A stretch of 64,000 nucleotides of DNA from Ovis canadensis. Lineage: Eukaryota; Chordata; Mammalia; Artiodactyla; Bovidae. A program made the position numbers and the translations under genes. How positions within the stretch are numbered: the stretch's first letter is position 1; every line of letters begins with the position of its first letter. Of this stretch, positions 11,162 through 22,005 are shown in pieces. The notes under the pieces are model-generated. The model did not search any database. It saw nothing but the letters and a program-made list of their open reading frames with translations, and had not been told where the DNA came from. The stretch covers positions 122,109,501-122,173,500 of the forward strand of contig NC_091727.1 in the NCBI RefSeq assembly GCF_042477335.2, given 5' to 3'.

Positions 11162-11757
11162 AAGTCCATGGAAGCACCAGGACCCAGGAGAAAGAAGCTG
11201 ACCCAGACAAGAAACTGACCCAAATATGCCCATGAGTGTCCAGGAGTCTCCGGTGGAGGCATGGGTCGGCTGTGGCCTGCTGCAGTCTTGGAGGCACTGA
11301 GTGTAGCAGTGCATGCATGGGACCTTTTGAAGGAGGTCACCATTATCTTCATTATCTCCACCATAGTTTGGCCTCAGGTCAAGCAACAGGGAGGGAACAA
11401 GGTCCCGCCCATCAACAGAAAATTGTATTAAAGATTTACTGAATATGGCCCTGCCCATCAGAACAATACCCAATTTCTCCCTCAGTCAGTGTCTCCAATC
11501 AGAAAACTTCCATAAGCCTCTTATCCTTATCCTCAGAGGGCAGACAGAATGAAAACCACAATCACAGAAAACTGACCAAACTGATCACATGGACCACAGC
11601 TTTGTCTAGCTCAATGAAACTATGAGCCATGCCATGGAGGGCCACCCAAATGGATTGGTCATGGCAGAGAGTTCTAACAAAGTGTGGTCCACTGGAGAAA
11701 GGAATGGCAAACCACCTCAGTGTCTTGCCTTGAGAACCCCATGAACAGTATGAAAAG
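11162..11757 (+). mobile_element. BovB LINE 5' UTR segment, inverted relative to its 3' part
   Basis: Plus-strand BovB 5' region, recognised by CCCGCCCATCAACAGAAAAT, CACATGGACCACAGC and the block ending GAACCCCATGAACAGTATG. It abuts the minus-strand 3' segment at 11161/11162. The layout, with the 5' part inverted, its RNA 5' side at the junction and its internal end outward, is that of a twin-primed insertion. An 11-bp imperfect target repeat (AAGTTAGACTT at 9760-9770, AAGTTGGATTT at 11755-11765) may bound the whole element. The open frames here are noncoding UTR. Confidence 0.8.
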
Positions 11758-12278
11758 TTGGATTTGGGAATTTGTTAATTTCATAGCTAATTGATGTGAT
11801 TCTTATTTAGCTCCTAATATTAAGAATGACTATGAAGGGACCTGGTTAAGATTTCTTTAGCATACAGCTCTGATTCTGACTTCTTTTTAGTGACCTTATA
11901 AGGATTTTGCATGGTTATGAGTTTAGTCATGCTACACCTCTTGCCTTTATTGGACAATTAGCTGATGATTCACTTGGGAGACCAGTACTATACTCTCTCT
12001 AAGAAATATCTAGTTTTCTAATGCCAATTTGCCATCCAAGTGGTGGGAGCTATATGACCATTCTTGTGGTCCTTGAACACTATTAAATTAATTTGTGAAA
12101 ACTACAAAGATGAAGCAGGGAAATAAGTTTTCCACATTATCTCAGTTTTACACATATTAAATTTAGCTTTTAAGAGAGTATCTACATTGCTGTCTGTTCA
12201 AAGATAAAAGTAATAACAAGACCATCAACAAGGGGGAAGAAAAAAACATGATGTAGGACTCCAGTGAAGTGATAATTG

Positions 12279-12495
12279 TGGCTTCCCTGTTGGTTCAGCA
12301 GTAAAGAATCCGCCTGAAATGTGGTAGACCTGGGTTCAATTCCTGGGTTGGGAAGATCCCCTGAAGAAGGGCACAGCAACCCACTCCAGTATTCATGCCT
12401 GGAGAATCCCATGGGCAGAGGAACCTGGTGGGCTACAGTCCCTAGGATTACGAAGAGTTGGACACGACTAAAGCAACTCAGCACAGACACATGCA
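12279..12495 (+). mobile_element. Bov-tA SINE
   Basis: Near full-length forward copy from GGCTTCCCTG through GGTTGGGAAGATCCCC to GAGTTGGACACGACT and a CAGCACAGACACATG tail. Confidence 0.93.
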
Positions 12496-13218
12496 AAGTC
12501 ATAATTGAGGATCAGGTTGAAGAGTCAACTGTGTAACCAGTAGAGAGTAGATATTAGAGAAGAAAATAAAGGAAGAGGGCAGTAAAATAAAATGGAAATA
12601 ATAGGCAAAAGGGAAAATGTCAAGCAGATATATTTTGAGAAGGAACAAGAGTGCATACTGTATGATTTGTCTAAAAGGAGATTGACTGCTGGTGACCTTA
12701 GCACCATTTCAATAAAGTAGTGTGGAAAGGGTCTGGAATATAGTTGGATGAGGGGGAGATAAGAGAGCAAGCTAAATTAGAGGAGGTGGTTGGTGAGGAA
12801 ATGGAAAAGGTTCAAAAAGTTTTGTCCAATGCAGTAGAGGCAGATGTGTACTAAAGGTATACTAAAGAAAACTTTTTGAGCAGAAGAATCATCTACGTGT
12901 ACTTTCCAGGTCACTTCCACATTCCTTGGCCAAGTGCTGGGTACAAACTAGTTGACTGAAGGAAAGGGAAAGGGAGAAAATTGAAGTGATTTAAGACGTG
13001 ACATCAAAAGAACCTAAGAATAAGGAAGAGCTGTTGTTTTGTCCAAACTGTCTTTGGAGAGGATAAGAGTCCTTGGACATTCCCTTGCATCTTCTAAAGA
13101 TAACCATTTATAATTTATTTTTACCATTACCTTTTCCACCTTCGACATAGAAGAAACATTGGTCATGTTTCAATAATATTTTCTGTCCTCAAACTGTTTC
13201 TTACTCTCTCTTTCCCAG

Positions 13219-13311
13219 ACCTGTACAAACATGATATTGATGAGACTAAAAAGAAACTGCCAGCGTTTCTTCTTGATGCTTTAACAAAATCTGGGGAGTA
13301 TAAAGTAACTC
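13219..13311 (+). other. Unassigned coding-looking segment with splice-like borders
   Basis: A 93-bp stretch preceded by a good acceptor (pyrimidine tract, AG at 13217-13218) and followed by GTAAGA (13312-13317). It is open in one frame as LYKHDIDETKKKLPAFLLDA followed by LTKSGEYKVT. Its length is a multiple of three, so it would be phase-symmetric. It is antisense to HTR2C. I do not recognise the peptide. It may be a decayed exon or pseudogene piece, or chance. Confidence 0.2.
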
Positions 13312-13424
13312 GTAAGAAGACATAGTTTACATGAGATTTCTGGAAATTGTATGAGTTCATCCTGGTGATGCAGCAGATGGTTTTCTCTGATACACAAGAG
13401 CCTATGTTTGACCCTTAATGTTGT

Positions 13425-13457
13425 GAAAAAAAAAAAAAATATATATATATATATACA
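13425..13457. repeat. A-run followed by (AT)n
   Basis: About 14 A residues run directly into alternating AT, then ATACATACAC. This is typical of a decayed poly-A tail seeding a microsatellite; the sequence just upstream (13350-13420) could be a very old SINE but is too diverged to name. Confidence 0.75.
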
Positions 13458-13506
13458 TACACTGAATAGAGAGTCAACTGATATCCTTCTTGTCTGACTT
13501 TTTAAA

Positions 13507-14078
13507 AAGTTTTCAGTTCAGTTCAGTTCAGTTGCTCAGTCATGTCTGCCTCTTTGTGACCCCATGGACTGCAGCACGCCAGGCTTCCCTGTCCATCACC
13601 AACTCCCGGACCTTACTCAAACTCATGTCCGTCTCATCCTCTGTCATCCCCTTCTCCTCCTTGATGCCTTCAATCTTTCCCGGCATCAAGGACTTTCCTA
13701 GTGAGTCAGTTTTTTGCATCAGGTGGCCAAAGTATTAGAGTTTCAGCTTCAGCATCAGTTCTTCCAATGAATATTCAGGACTGATCTCCTTTAGGATAGA
13801 CTGGTTGGATCTCCTTGCTGTCCAAGGGATTCTCAAGAGTCTTCTCCTACACCACATTTCAAAGGCATCAATTCTTCAGTGCTCAGATTTCTTTATAGTT
13901 CAACTCTCATATCCATACATGACTACTGGAAAAACCATAGCTTTGACTAGATGAACCATTGTTGGTAATGTAATGTCTCTGCTTTTTAATATGCTGTCTA
14001 GGTTGATCATAGCTTTTCTTCCAAGGAGTAAGCATCTTTTAATTTCATGGCTGCAGTACAGTGATTTTTGGAGCCCAA
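13507..14078 (-). mobile_element. BovB LINE 3' end
   Basis: Reverse-strand BovB 3' part from CAGTTCAGTTCAGTTCAG (3' tail) to AGTGATTTTTGGAGCCC. Several indels break the frame. It lies head-on to the plus-strand BovB at 14430-15597 and overlaps its 3' region, so the two can pair. Confidence 0.92.
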
Positions 14079-14429
14079 AATTTACCTCACTAAATAACCA
14101 ACCAAAGCCTAAGTTTCTTTATCCTCTCAATTCCTTACAAATTTATTTTTTTTGTGTGTTTCTAAAAATTAGAAAAACTTGTTGGTTTAGCTACTTCTTA
14201 GGTCCTATTTCTATGATTCTTCCATATGCATGAATTAAAATTTGTTTATTTTTTTTCCTGTTAGTTTGTCTTGCCTCAATTTTATTAGTCCAGCAACAAG
14301 AACTAAAGAAGCATAGGGGGTAAATTGCCCTTTCCCTGACAGTAGTAACAGATATTCAAAGAATCTGCCTTAGTGGGCAGAGTGCCCAGCAATTTGACGC
14401 TGCTTTCTCCCTGAAAGCTATCCCAGAAT

Positions 14430-15597
14430 TATCTCAACCTAAAGATCAAATTGCCAACATCTGCTGGATCATGGAGAAAGCAAGAGAGTTCCAGAAAAAC
14501 ATCTATTTCTGCTTTATTGACTATGCCAAAGCCTTTGACTGTGTAGGTCACAAGAAACTGGAAAATTCTGAAAGAGATGGGAATACCAGACCACCTAACC
14601 TGCCTCTTGAGAAATCTGTATGCAGGCCAGGAAGAAACAGAACTGGACATGGAACAACAGACTGGTTCCAAATAGGAAAAGGAGTACATCAAGGCTGTAT
14701 ATTGTCTTCCTGCTTATTTAACTTCTATGCAGAGTACATCATGAGAAACGCTGGACTGGAAGAAACACAAGCTGGAATCAAGATTGCCAGGAGAAATATC
14801 AATAACCTCAGATATGCAGATGACACCACCCTTATGGCAGAAAGTGAAGAGGAACTAAGAAGCCTCTTGATGAAAGTGAAAGAGAAGAGTAAAAAAGTTG
14901 GCTTAAAGCTCAACATTCAGAAAATGAAGATTATGGCATCCAGTCCCATCACTTCATGGGAAATAGATGGGGAAACAGTGGAAACAGTGTCAGACTTTAT
15001 TTTTTGGGGCTCCAAAATCACTGCAGATGGTGACTGCAGCCATGAAATTAAAAGACAGTTACTCCTTGGAAGAAAAGTTATGGCCAACCTAGATAGCATG
15101 TTCAAAAGCAGAGGCATTACTTTGCCAACTAAGGTCCGTCTAGTCAAGGCTATGGTTTTTCCAGTAGTCATGTATGGATGTGAGAGTTGGATTGTGAAGA
15201 AGGCTGAGCACCGAAGAATTGATGCTTTTGAACTGTGGTGTTGGAGAAGACTCTTGAGAGTCCCTTGGACTGCAAGGAGATCCAGCCAGTCCATTCTGAA
15301 GGAGATCAGCCCTGGGATTTCTTTGGAAGGACTGATGCTAAAGCTGAAGCTCCAGTACTTTGGCCACCTCATGTGAAGAGTTGACTCATTGGAAAAGACT
15401 CTGATGCTGGGAGGGATTGGGGGCAGGAGGAGAAGGGGACGACAGAGGATGAGATGGCTGGATGGCATCATGGACTCGATGGATGTGAGTTTGAATGAAC
15501 TCTGGGAGTTGGTGATGGACAGGGAGGCCTGGCATGCTGCAATTCATGGAGTTGCAAAGAGTTGGACATGACTGAGTGACTGAACTGAACTGAACTG
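14430..15597 (+). mobile_element. BovB LINE with decayed reverse-transcriptase ORF
   Basis: 5'-truncated plus-strand BovB. The reading frame 14471-15376 (301 codons) includes the RT motif FIDYAKAFDCV (about residues 14-24), QGCILSSCLFNFYAEYIMRN, the catalytic box YADDTTLMAES (residues 115-125) and the VMYGCESW block. Between about residues 32 and 56 the frame is shifted and then restored by a second indel, so the ORF is a decayed protein that happens to read through. It stops at YFGHLM because a CGA became TGA. It ends in the TGAACTGAACTGAACTGAA tail typical of BovB. Confidence 0.93.
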
Positions 15598-15607
15598 AAG
15601 AATCCAC

Positions 15608-15822
15608 ATGGGTTTTCCTGGGTGGTGCTAGTGGTAAAGAACCTGGCTGCAAATGCAGAAGACTTAAGAGACCTGGGTTCAATCTCTGGGTTGGAAAGAT
15701 CCCCTGGAGCAGGAAATGGCAACCTACTCCAATATTCTTGCCTGGAGAATCCCAGGAACAGAGGAGCCTGGTGGGCTATGGTCCATAGGGTCGCAAAGAC
15801 TGAAACAATTTAGCACATATGC
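15608..15822 (+). mobile_element. Bov-tA SINE with target duplication
   Basis: Forward copy placed directly behind the BovB 3' tail. The 10-bp direct repeat AAGAATCCAC (15598-15607 and 15823-15832) marks the insertion. Confidence 0.93.
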
Positions 15823-15957
15823 AAGAATCCACTTAACAGAGTAAAGTGAAGGCTTTTAAACAGGGAAACTCATGGAGCAAACCATATGCTAAATCTCTGT
15901 GTTGGGGGCCAGTTTTGACTGATTTGCAGGACTGTATAATAGTCTGTATGATAGTAC

Positions 15958-16150
15958 TTTCATGAATTCAATTATTTATTGATTGCTTATTATGTGCTTG
16001 GTAGTCTGCTAGGCACTGTAGCAAAGAAAATAGACCAGGACCCTGCTCTCAGGGAGCTTATATTCTAGTAAGAGATACAGACAATAAACATTTAAATAAG
16101 TAGGATAATTTCAGATAGTAAGAACTGCTATGAATAAAATGGAATGGCAT
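15958..16150 (+). repeat. Ancient interspersed repeat, family uncertain
   Basis: Carries the frequent mammalian pattern TGTGCTTGGTAGTCTGCTAGG, GACCCTGCTCTCAGGGAGCT and ATACAGACAATAAACATTT. I cannot assign it to a named family with confidence; it resembles old L2-age repeats. Confidence 0.55.
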
Positions 16151-16574
16151 AGTCAGATAAAGAGTGACTGGGAGAAGTACTTCAGATGGACCTATGTATG
16201 TAGCCATAGCTTGAGGTTAGATATTTTTAGAATATTATAATATACTAATAATATGAGTCAGCATTTGTTGGGTCTTGTCAATCACAATAAAAAATCCAGT
16301 CCTTTTATACTGGTGAGTTAAGCACACATGTGTCAGTGGTGGGAACAGTTCAAAATTTTCTTAGTCTGATTTTAATTTCACAAAGTAGAAGGGAAAACTG
16401 TCTTTTTAAAGATAATTAACATTCAATTCAGCTGCAAATTAAAATGTGTTCCCACTTATATCATACATTGGTGTCTTTTCCCCCATAAGCAACTCCCATT
16501 TCCCATCTCATTAGGTTGAGATCACAAACTTTTGGCTATTATTGTAGGCCCTTTTGGCTGTAGAGGGATCCAGT

Positions 16575-16683
16575 TGAGTCTGAAAAGCGAAAAGTTCAAT
16601 CAGTTGCCCAGATGTATTTATTGCCAAATATCAGGGTACTTGGATACATCTGGACAGCCGAATGAACTCTTAACTTTTCATCT
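16575..16683 (-). ncRNA. MIR1298: mir-1298 precursor, intronic microRNA in HTR2C
   Basis: MicroRNA hairpin on the HTR2C sense strand in the intron before the start-codon exon. The 5p mature sequence lies at 16666-16645 (starts UUCAUUCGGC, ends CAGAUGUA) and matches the known miR-1298-5p at all 22 positions as I recall it. The 3p arm is at 16614-16594 and differs from human by one base (U for C). CCAGAUGUAU pairs with AUACAUCUGG, and the lower stem GAAAAG pairs with CUUUUC, giving a stem of the usual length with a loop of about 20 nt. In human this locus belongs to the set of microRNAs hosted by HTR2C introns, and position and strand agree. It is expected to be co-transcribed with the receptor. 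The plus-strand open frame over this site is a coincidence. Confidence 0.96.
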
Positions 16684-17041
16684 TTCCAACAGCTCTTCAT
16701 TTCACAGCTTCAGAATCACCTATATAATGGGAAGAGAAACAAACAAAAAGCCACTTTGGATTGGAAGGCTCAGTCTAGGGCTGGTTTTGCTGTCCCATCT
16801 TAAAAAAGCAACTGTTACTATTGCTTTATAACTTATTATTGTACAATGCACATAAATTACTAAAATTGAGCAATACCTTTAAAAAACAAATTAAAAATAT
16901 GAAAATAAAGTTTATCACAAGTACAAAAAATTGAGACAAATTGAAAATTAATTGTATAACCAGTAACATATAATGTATACATCACTGTAGTACCATTCAG
17001 TCCCCTAGATGTTAAATATGTGAGGCATAGGAAGAAGGAAA

Positions 17042-17200
17042 TGAGGCAGCCCAGGTTCTAGTCTTGATTTATATCACTTAGTTGATGTGTGGTTTAGGAA
17101 AAGTCACTGAACCAATTTGGGCCTCAGTGTTTTCAACCATGACATGAAAGGGTTATGATAAAGTATCTCTATCCTTTCTGACTCTGAAGTGCTGTGATTC
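17042..17200 (+). repeat. MIR
   Basis: Forward MIR order: CCCAGGTTCTAGTCTTG, AAAAGTCACTGAACC, GGGCCTCAGTGTTTTC. Diverged. Confidence 0.7.
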
Positions 17201-18499
17201 TGGTTTTCTTCATAAATATTGGACATTATTCTATGCTATCTTACATATAAGATGCTTCTAAATAGCTAAGTTTGGTTGCAACTACATTCTACTTCTTGTT
17301 ATTGTCAATTAAATGTAGGAAATGACATTCATCTGAGGAAGTCTCTTGATTTGAAAGGAGTGTGAAAGTGGTTTTTACCTTGAGTATTCTCATGATACAG
17401 CCTGTACAGCCTACAAATTAATGTGCATGTTTTCTGCCCCATCTCTTCTTTCTGCTTCCTTAAATGATTCTTAAATGTGTGCCTCATTCTCATAGGATTA
17501 GGAGACTACAGAGATACACAAATTTTAAAACAAAATTATTTGTGATTTTCTGATTTTATAGTCGTATGCCTGGGATACTTTACAGAAAAGTGAATTATAG
17601 GAAGTACTAGCCAGTTTCACATCTGTCTAAAGTTTTACTTCTGTTTTACTGGCCTAATGCTCAACTAAACCTGATTGCTCCTTTGTGTACTCTTCTTCCA
17701 TTTTATTTATTTATGGAGAAAAATGGTACATCAGTTCAACACCTTTGAAAATACTGTTCCTTGCACCAACTCTGTGAACTTTATATAACAGAGATGCCTA
17801 TCAATATTTAGAGATGTAACAGAGATGCTTATTTTATAACTCCTCTCTGTGAGATTTAAGTTAAATATCAGGCCACAAATGACATGTGATATGGTTTCAC
17901 TTTTTTCCTAACTAGATGCATGAAGGATTCTGCTAATTACTCTCCCAGAGTACCTCCTGTACAACTCAATTTACAAAATACAATCTGTCAAGAAGTTCAA
18001 AACCAACATAAACCCTCAAATTCTTTTGCTCATGATTTCAAAGTGTGCTTGTGTGTGGTATTTTGGGGCTGGGGAATGAAAAGAAAGGTGCCATGGATAT
18101 ACAAATTTTATCATCTTCCATAACACCGTAATTTCACAAGTGGAAATCATTTCATAATGATTCGAAGTCCCTTTGAGTGGTTGACTATTTTCATTCATGT
18201 TTTCAAGGAAGATAATTAATTTACCTAATATTAAAAATCTATGAAATATTGATCACTGTAAATTTGACAAAAATAAGCAATTTATGAGATAACAGCCACT
18301 TAGTAACAGTAACACTGGTTTTTACATCTCACTGAAAAATTATTTTATATATAGGCAGTCACAACTGTTCCACCCACTCATGTGCTACTTAGTTTTAACT
18401 CTAGGCAACTTTGCTAAATATCACCATGTTATTCTACAGTTTCACCCAAAATTAAAGTAAATCTAAGAGGAAAAATATTAAAAGGTATTTCTGAGACAA

Positions 18500-18790
18500 T
18501 GTTGAAAATGTGAATAGACTGGAATAGTAGGTGGTACCAATGAATTATTCTATGGTAATTACCTCATGGGTATGTAAGAATATACCCACAATTTTAGAAA
18601 CACATACTGAAGTGAAGCAGAATGATTTAAAATAATTCAACAAAGAGAGTAGGAGAGAAAGTGGTAGATGAATCAAACTTTGAAAAATCTTATTCATTAT
18701 TAAATCAGGGTGATGGGTACATAGAGGATCATTATACTATTGTCTCTACTACTGTGTAGATTTGAAAAATTTTCAAAAGAAATTATGACT
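18500..18790 (+). mobile_element. Old L1M 3' end
   Basis: Contains GGGTGATGGGTACATAGAGG, TTCATTATACTATTGTCTCT-like sequence and TTTGAAAAATTTTCAAAAG, matching the 3' UTR of old mammalian L1 families. Ancestral, not ruminant-specific. Confidence 0.7.
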
Positions 18791-19939
18791 ATAAATGATA
18801 TATGCTTTCAGGTTATATAGCATGAAACATACTTAGCTTTCTCAAAGATGGGAGACCTCATGTTTTTATGCCCTACCCAGTTTTTGGTTTTAGCACTGTA
18901 ATGTGCTACCAGTCCAGTTGTTAAAAACAAAACACACAAACATTAACCATCTCTAAAATGATGAAGATAGTTCATTTTCTCTAGAAAAAAGGTTGATCTT
19001 TCTAGATAGTGTAAAATTATATAGGCATATTTCTTCATTGATAGCTTTCTTCCCAGTGGGTATTACCACAGCATATCTTGAGAAAAGTAGTCCTTGAGTG
19101 AACTATATTTCCAATACTAATTCATTAAGGTCTTCTCATCAGTATACCCTCTGCACTTTAACAGTAGCTTTCAACAACAACTTGAAAGCTCTCATCTAAG
19201 CTCTCAAGGGAGACACTAAATACAGGACATGGCTCTAATTTGGTAAAAGGCTTAAAAATCTTGCAGGACAACAATGGTGATCATTTAGAGGAAGATAAAT
19301 GATTGTAAATAAGGGTTTCTGACAGTTTCCCATGTAGTATGTATATTATATTTAAATTTGCAATGGATTTCTCTAGCAGCTGTAGATTCAAAATTGGTTC
19401 CATCATGCATAACTGGGCATAATTTTTAATATCAGTGACTAGATATATTGAAAATTTACATTGATTAAAGGTATTCATTTCTCATTGGAAGCCTCTGTTC
19501 ACTCAGAAAATTTATAAAGGAAAATACATTTGGTGCAAATCCTCACTGAGGTACTGTGTGACCCCTTTGCCTCATATGTGGTTTTTATAGACCTTTGAAA
19601 TTATGCTGGGAAATAGGTTAATGAGAGTACTTTATTCTTTTTTTTTTTTCATGGACTCAGTGTTTCATGATATCACAGGAAATGGCATTTAAATAATGCT
19701 TTACTTTTCCAAACTGCATATGATACTGACTAAATTATGCATTTGTTTAACAAAAATACATGCATCAACATGAACATTTGTTCTTTTTTAGTAAATCATA
19801 GGCAGTGTTACTTCTATTGTTACATTTCAAAAACTGGCACAGGGAGTTCTATTTTCTTATTTTGCAAATAACAATTTCTAGGTTAAAGTTATAGGGGCCT
19901 ATTTTTTTCAAAGTGCAGGTACAGTGCTAATAAAATTCA

Positions 19940-20110
19940 CAAACATTTAATGACCACCTACTGTGTCCCAGGCATGATGTTCATTAGTTTCATCTAATTT
20001 TAAGGTCCACAAGTCATTTTACAGAAAAAGAAATCACTAGATTCGAAGAGGTTAAGCAGTTTTTCCTAGTAAATAGCAAGTCAAGATTCTAAAAGAACAT
20101 TTTGGCCATT
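19940..20110 (-). repeat. MIR
   Basis: Reverse-strand MIR: CACCTACTGTGTCCCAGGCA, CATTTTACAGAAAAAGAAAT, AAGAGGTTAAGCAG. Confidence 0.72.
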
Positions 20111-21124
20111 AAAAAAAAAAAACATCACATTTAGAAAGACAGTATAAGCAGAGAGTTTATGTACTCATCAAGGTATTGTTCATTTGACACAGTTATTTGA
20201 TGCCTAGTATGTACTTGACAATATTCTAGACACTTGGAATGCAACAGTAAATCAAAGACCCCTGCCTATGTAGCGATTATATTCTTGTTCTCTGTTCTTG
20301 TTATTCCTTGTTCTTCATTAATGAAGCATATATGATAAAATAAATTGGTATAATTTCCAAATGTTTTTAAGATTTTACTCATCTCTTCTATAAATAAAGG
20401 AATAAAAGTTCTGCAAGCTACTTCTGGAAATTACCTCAGTTCTTAAGGTTACTGAATAGCATATTTGTGATTTTATACCCACTGCTGTTCTCTATTGAAA
20501 TTTAATTTTTTCCCACCATCTGCTGCGTATTGGAGTTCTGAAATAAAATCAGTTGTCATTGAATTACTTGTTATTATAAGAAAGGTTTCTTGAGTTTTAA
20601 GATCTTATTTTAAATTACTAAAATATTTTGGTCTAAATTAAAACCATCTGTATAGAAAAACAACTTAAAAAATAAAAGCCAAAGATAGAGGAGTTGGCGA
20701 TATAGTGCCTTCATAACTAATCATATCACACTGCATATATATAGCTTGGAAAATTCTATAGATTCCACAGAACACCTGCTTCTCAGAGAAAGCCAGAAAT
20801 TATCTAAATGGTCATTGCAATTAACTTGCCAAAAACTGAGAATATACATTCATAAAATAAGTACCCAGCTCTTGCCAATATTTGTGGAAACTTATGCACC
20901 AGCTTCCCACATACTTTTGGCTCAATACTTTGCATCTGGCAGCAGAAAAGCTTTTAGTATAAAACTTTTTAAATTTCATGCCACTGAATCTGTCATTGTG
21001 GTATACCCTGGTAAGTGTTACTATGTAAGTCACCAACTGTCACTCTAAGATATGTAGAGAGAAGAATAAAGGATCTTTCTGATGAAGTAATTCCTGTAGA
21101 AACTTCTCAACATGAAAAGATGAT

Positions 21125-21235
21125 GAAAAATGAATGTATAATAATTGTTTCCATTTACTAATTTATTATTATATGTCAAACACTGTGAGAAATACTTTAT
21201 ATACTTTTTTAATCATTGCCATGACAACAGTGCAA
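21125..21235 (-). repeat. MIR fragment
   Basis: Reverse-strand MIR-like order: ATTATATGTCAAACACTGTG, ACTTTATATACTTTTTTAAT, ATTGCCATGACAACAG. Weak. Confidence 0.5.
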
Positions 21236-21401
21236 TACCAAATTAAAAAACAAATATTAAAATATTTAAATATTAAAATAACACATATAGATTGTAAATG
21301 GTAGAGATGGATTCAGTTTAAAAATTGTTCATTCCAATGTCTATATTCTTTCACCCTGTACCATTAACGCTTAAAATTGTTCGTTGAGTCCTGTAAGAAA
21401 C

Positions 21402-21484
21402 TATTGGGTTTGCCAAAAAGTTTGTTCGGGTTTTTCCATATGATCTTAGGGAATACCCCAAACTAACTTTTGGCCAACCCAGTA
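21402..21484. mobile_element. Palindromic mariner MITE
   Basis: An 83-bp near-palindrome with arms ATTGGGTTTGCCAAAAAGTT and ACTTTTGGCCAACCCAGT around a short centre, flanked by TA. It matches the short non-autonomous mariner elements common in ruminant genomes. RNA from either strand would fold into a hairpin. Confidence 0.88.
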
Positions 21485-21559
21485 TAAAATTCTCCAAGTT
21501 GAACATTGTACCTGTCAATTTCTATGTCTTAATATGTACACTCTCAGGGAAGGTATTGA

Positions 21560-21710
21560 AAGGGACATTCAAAGACCATCTGACTTTCTGTTTTGACAGT
21601 TGAAGCAACTGATCCAGAAGGGATAAATGACCTATCCAATGTCCTGCTGTTAATTCTTATTGGTGCCAAGATTAGAAGCAAGTCTCCTATTCTCTTTTCA
21701 GTCCTTTTAT
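21560..21710 (-). repeat. Possible MIR or L2-age repeat
   Basis: Reverse-strand pattern: CTTTCTGTTTTGACAGTTGA, AAATGACCTATCCAATGTCC, AGAAGCAAGTCTCCTATTC resembles the 'gaggaaactgag ... aggtcacac' block of old SINEs, but is highly diverged. Confidence 0.35.
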
Positions 21711-21895
21711 GCTCAGCTTTACCAAGAGCAAAGGGCCTCTAAGAGTCACAAATGTTTAAAGTCTTACTAGCATCAATGTCTTATATCTTCCCTTTAAATA
21801 AAAGAAGTAAAGAAATTGTCATAGACTGCACAATTAAATGCAGTAGAAAGCTACTTTGGGATGCATTCCTGAATATTTCACTCTTAAAATATTCA

Positions 21896-22005
21896 ATGAA
21901 AGGAAGTCAGACAGAAAGGCAGGAAAAAGAAGAGAAGGAGAGAAGAAAGGGAAGGAGGGAGAGGGAGAGAAAGGAAGGGAACAGAAGGAAGAAGAAGAAA
22001 GAAAA
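21896..22005 (+). repeat. Polypurine (GA-rich) tract
   Basis: About 110 bp that is almost entirely A and G (GAAGGAGAGAAGAAAGGGAA and similar), with only a few pyrimidines near its start. In HTR2C pre-mRNA it becomes a long CU-rich tract. The open frame over it is a low-complexity artefact. Confidence 0.9.

Noticed and set aside
11162..11757. Separate unknown gene or 5' exon with open frames on both strands
   Set aside because: The sequence matches the BovB 5' UTR; the frames are incidental.
16532..16831. 99-codon plus-strand open frame
   Set aside because: It overlies mir-1298 in antisense and has no protein features.
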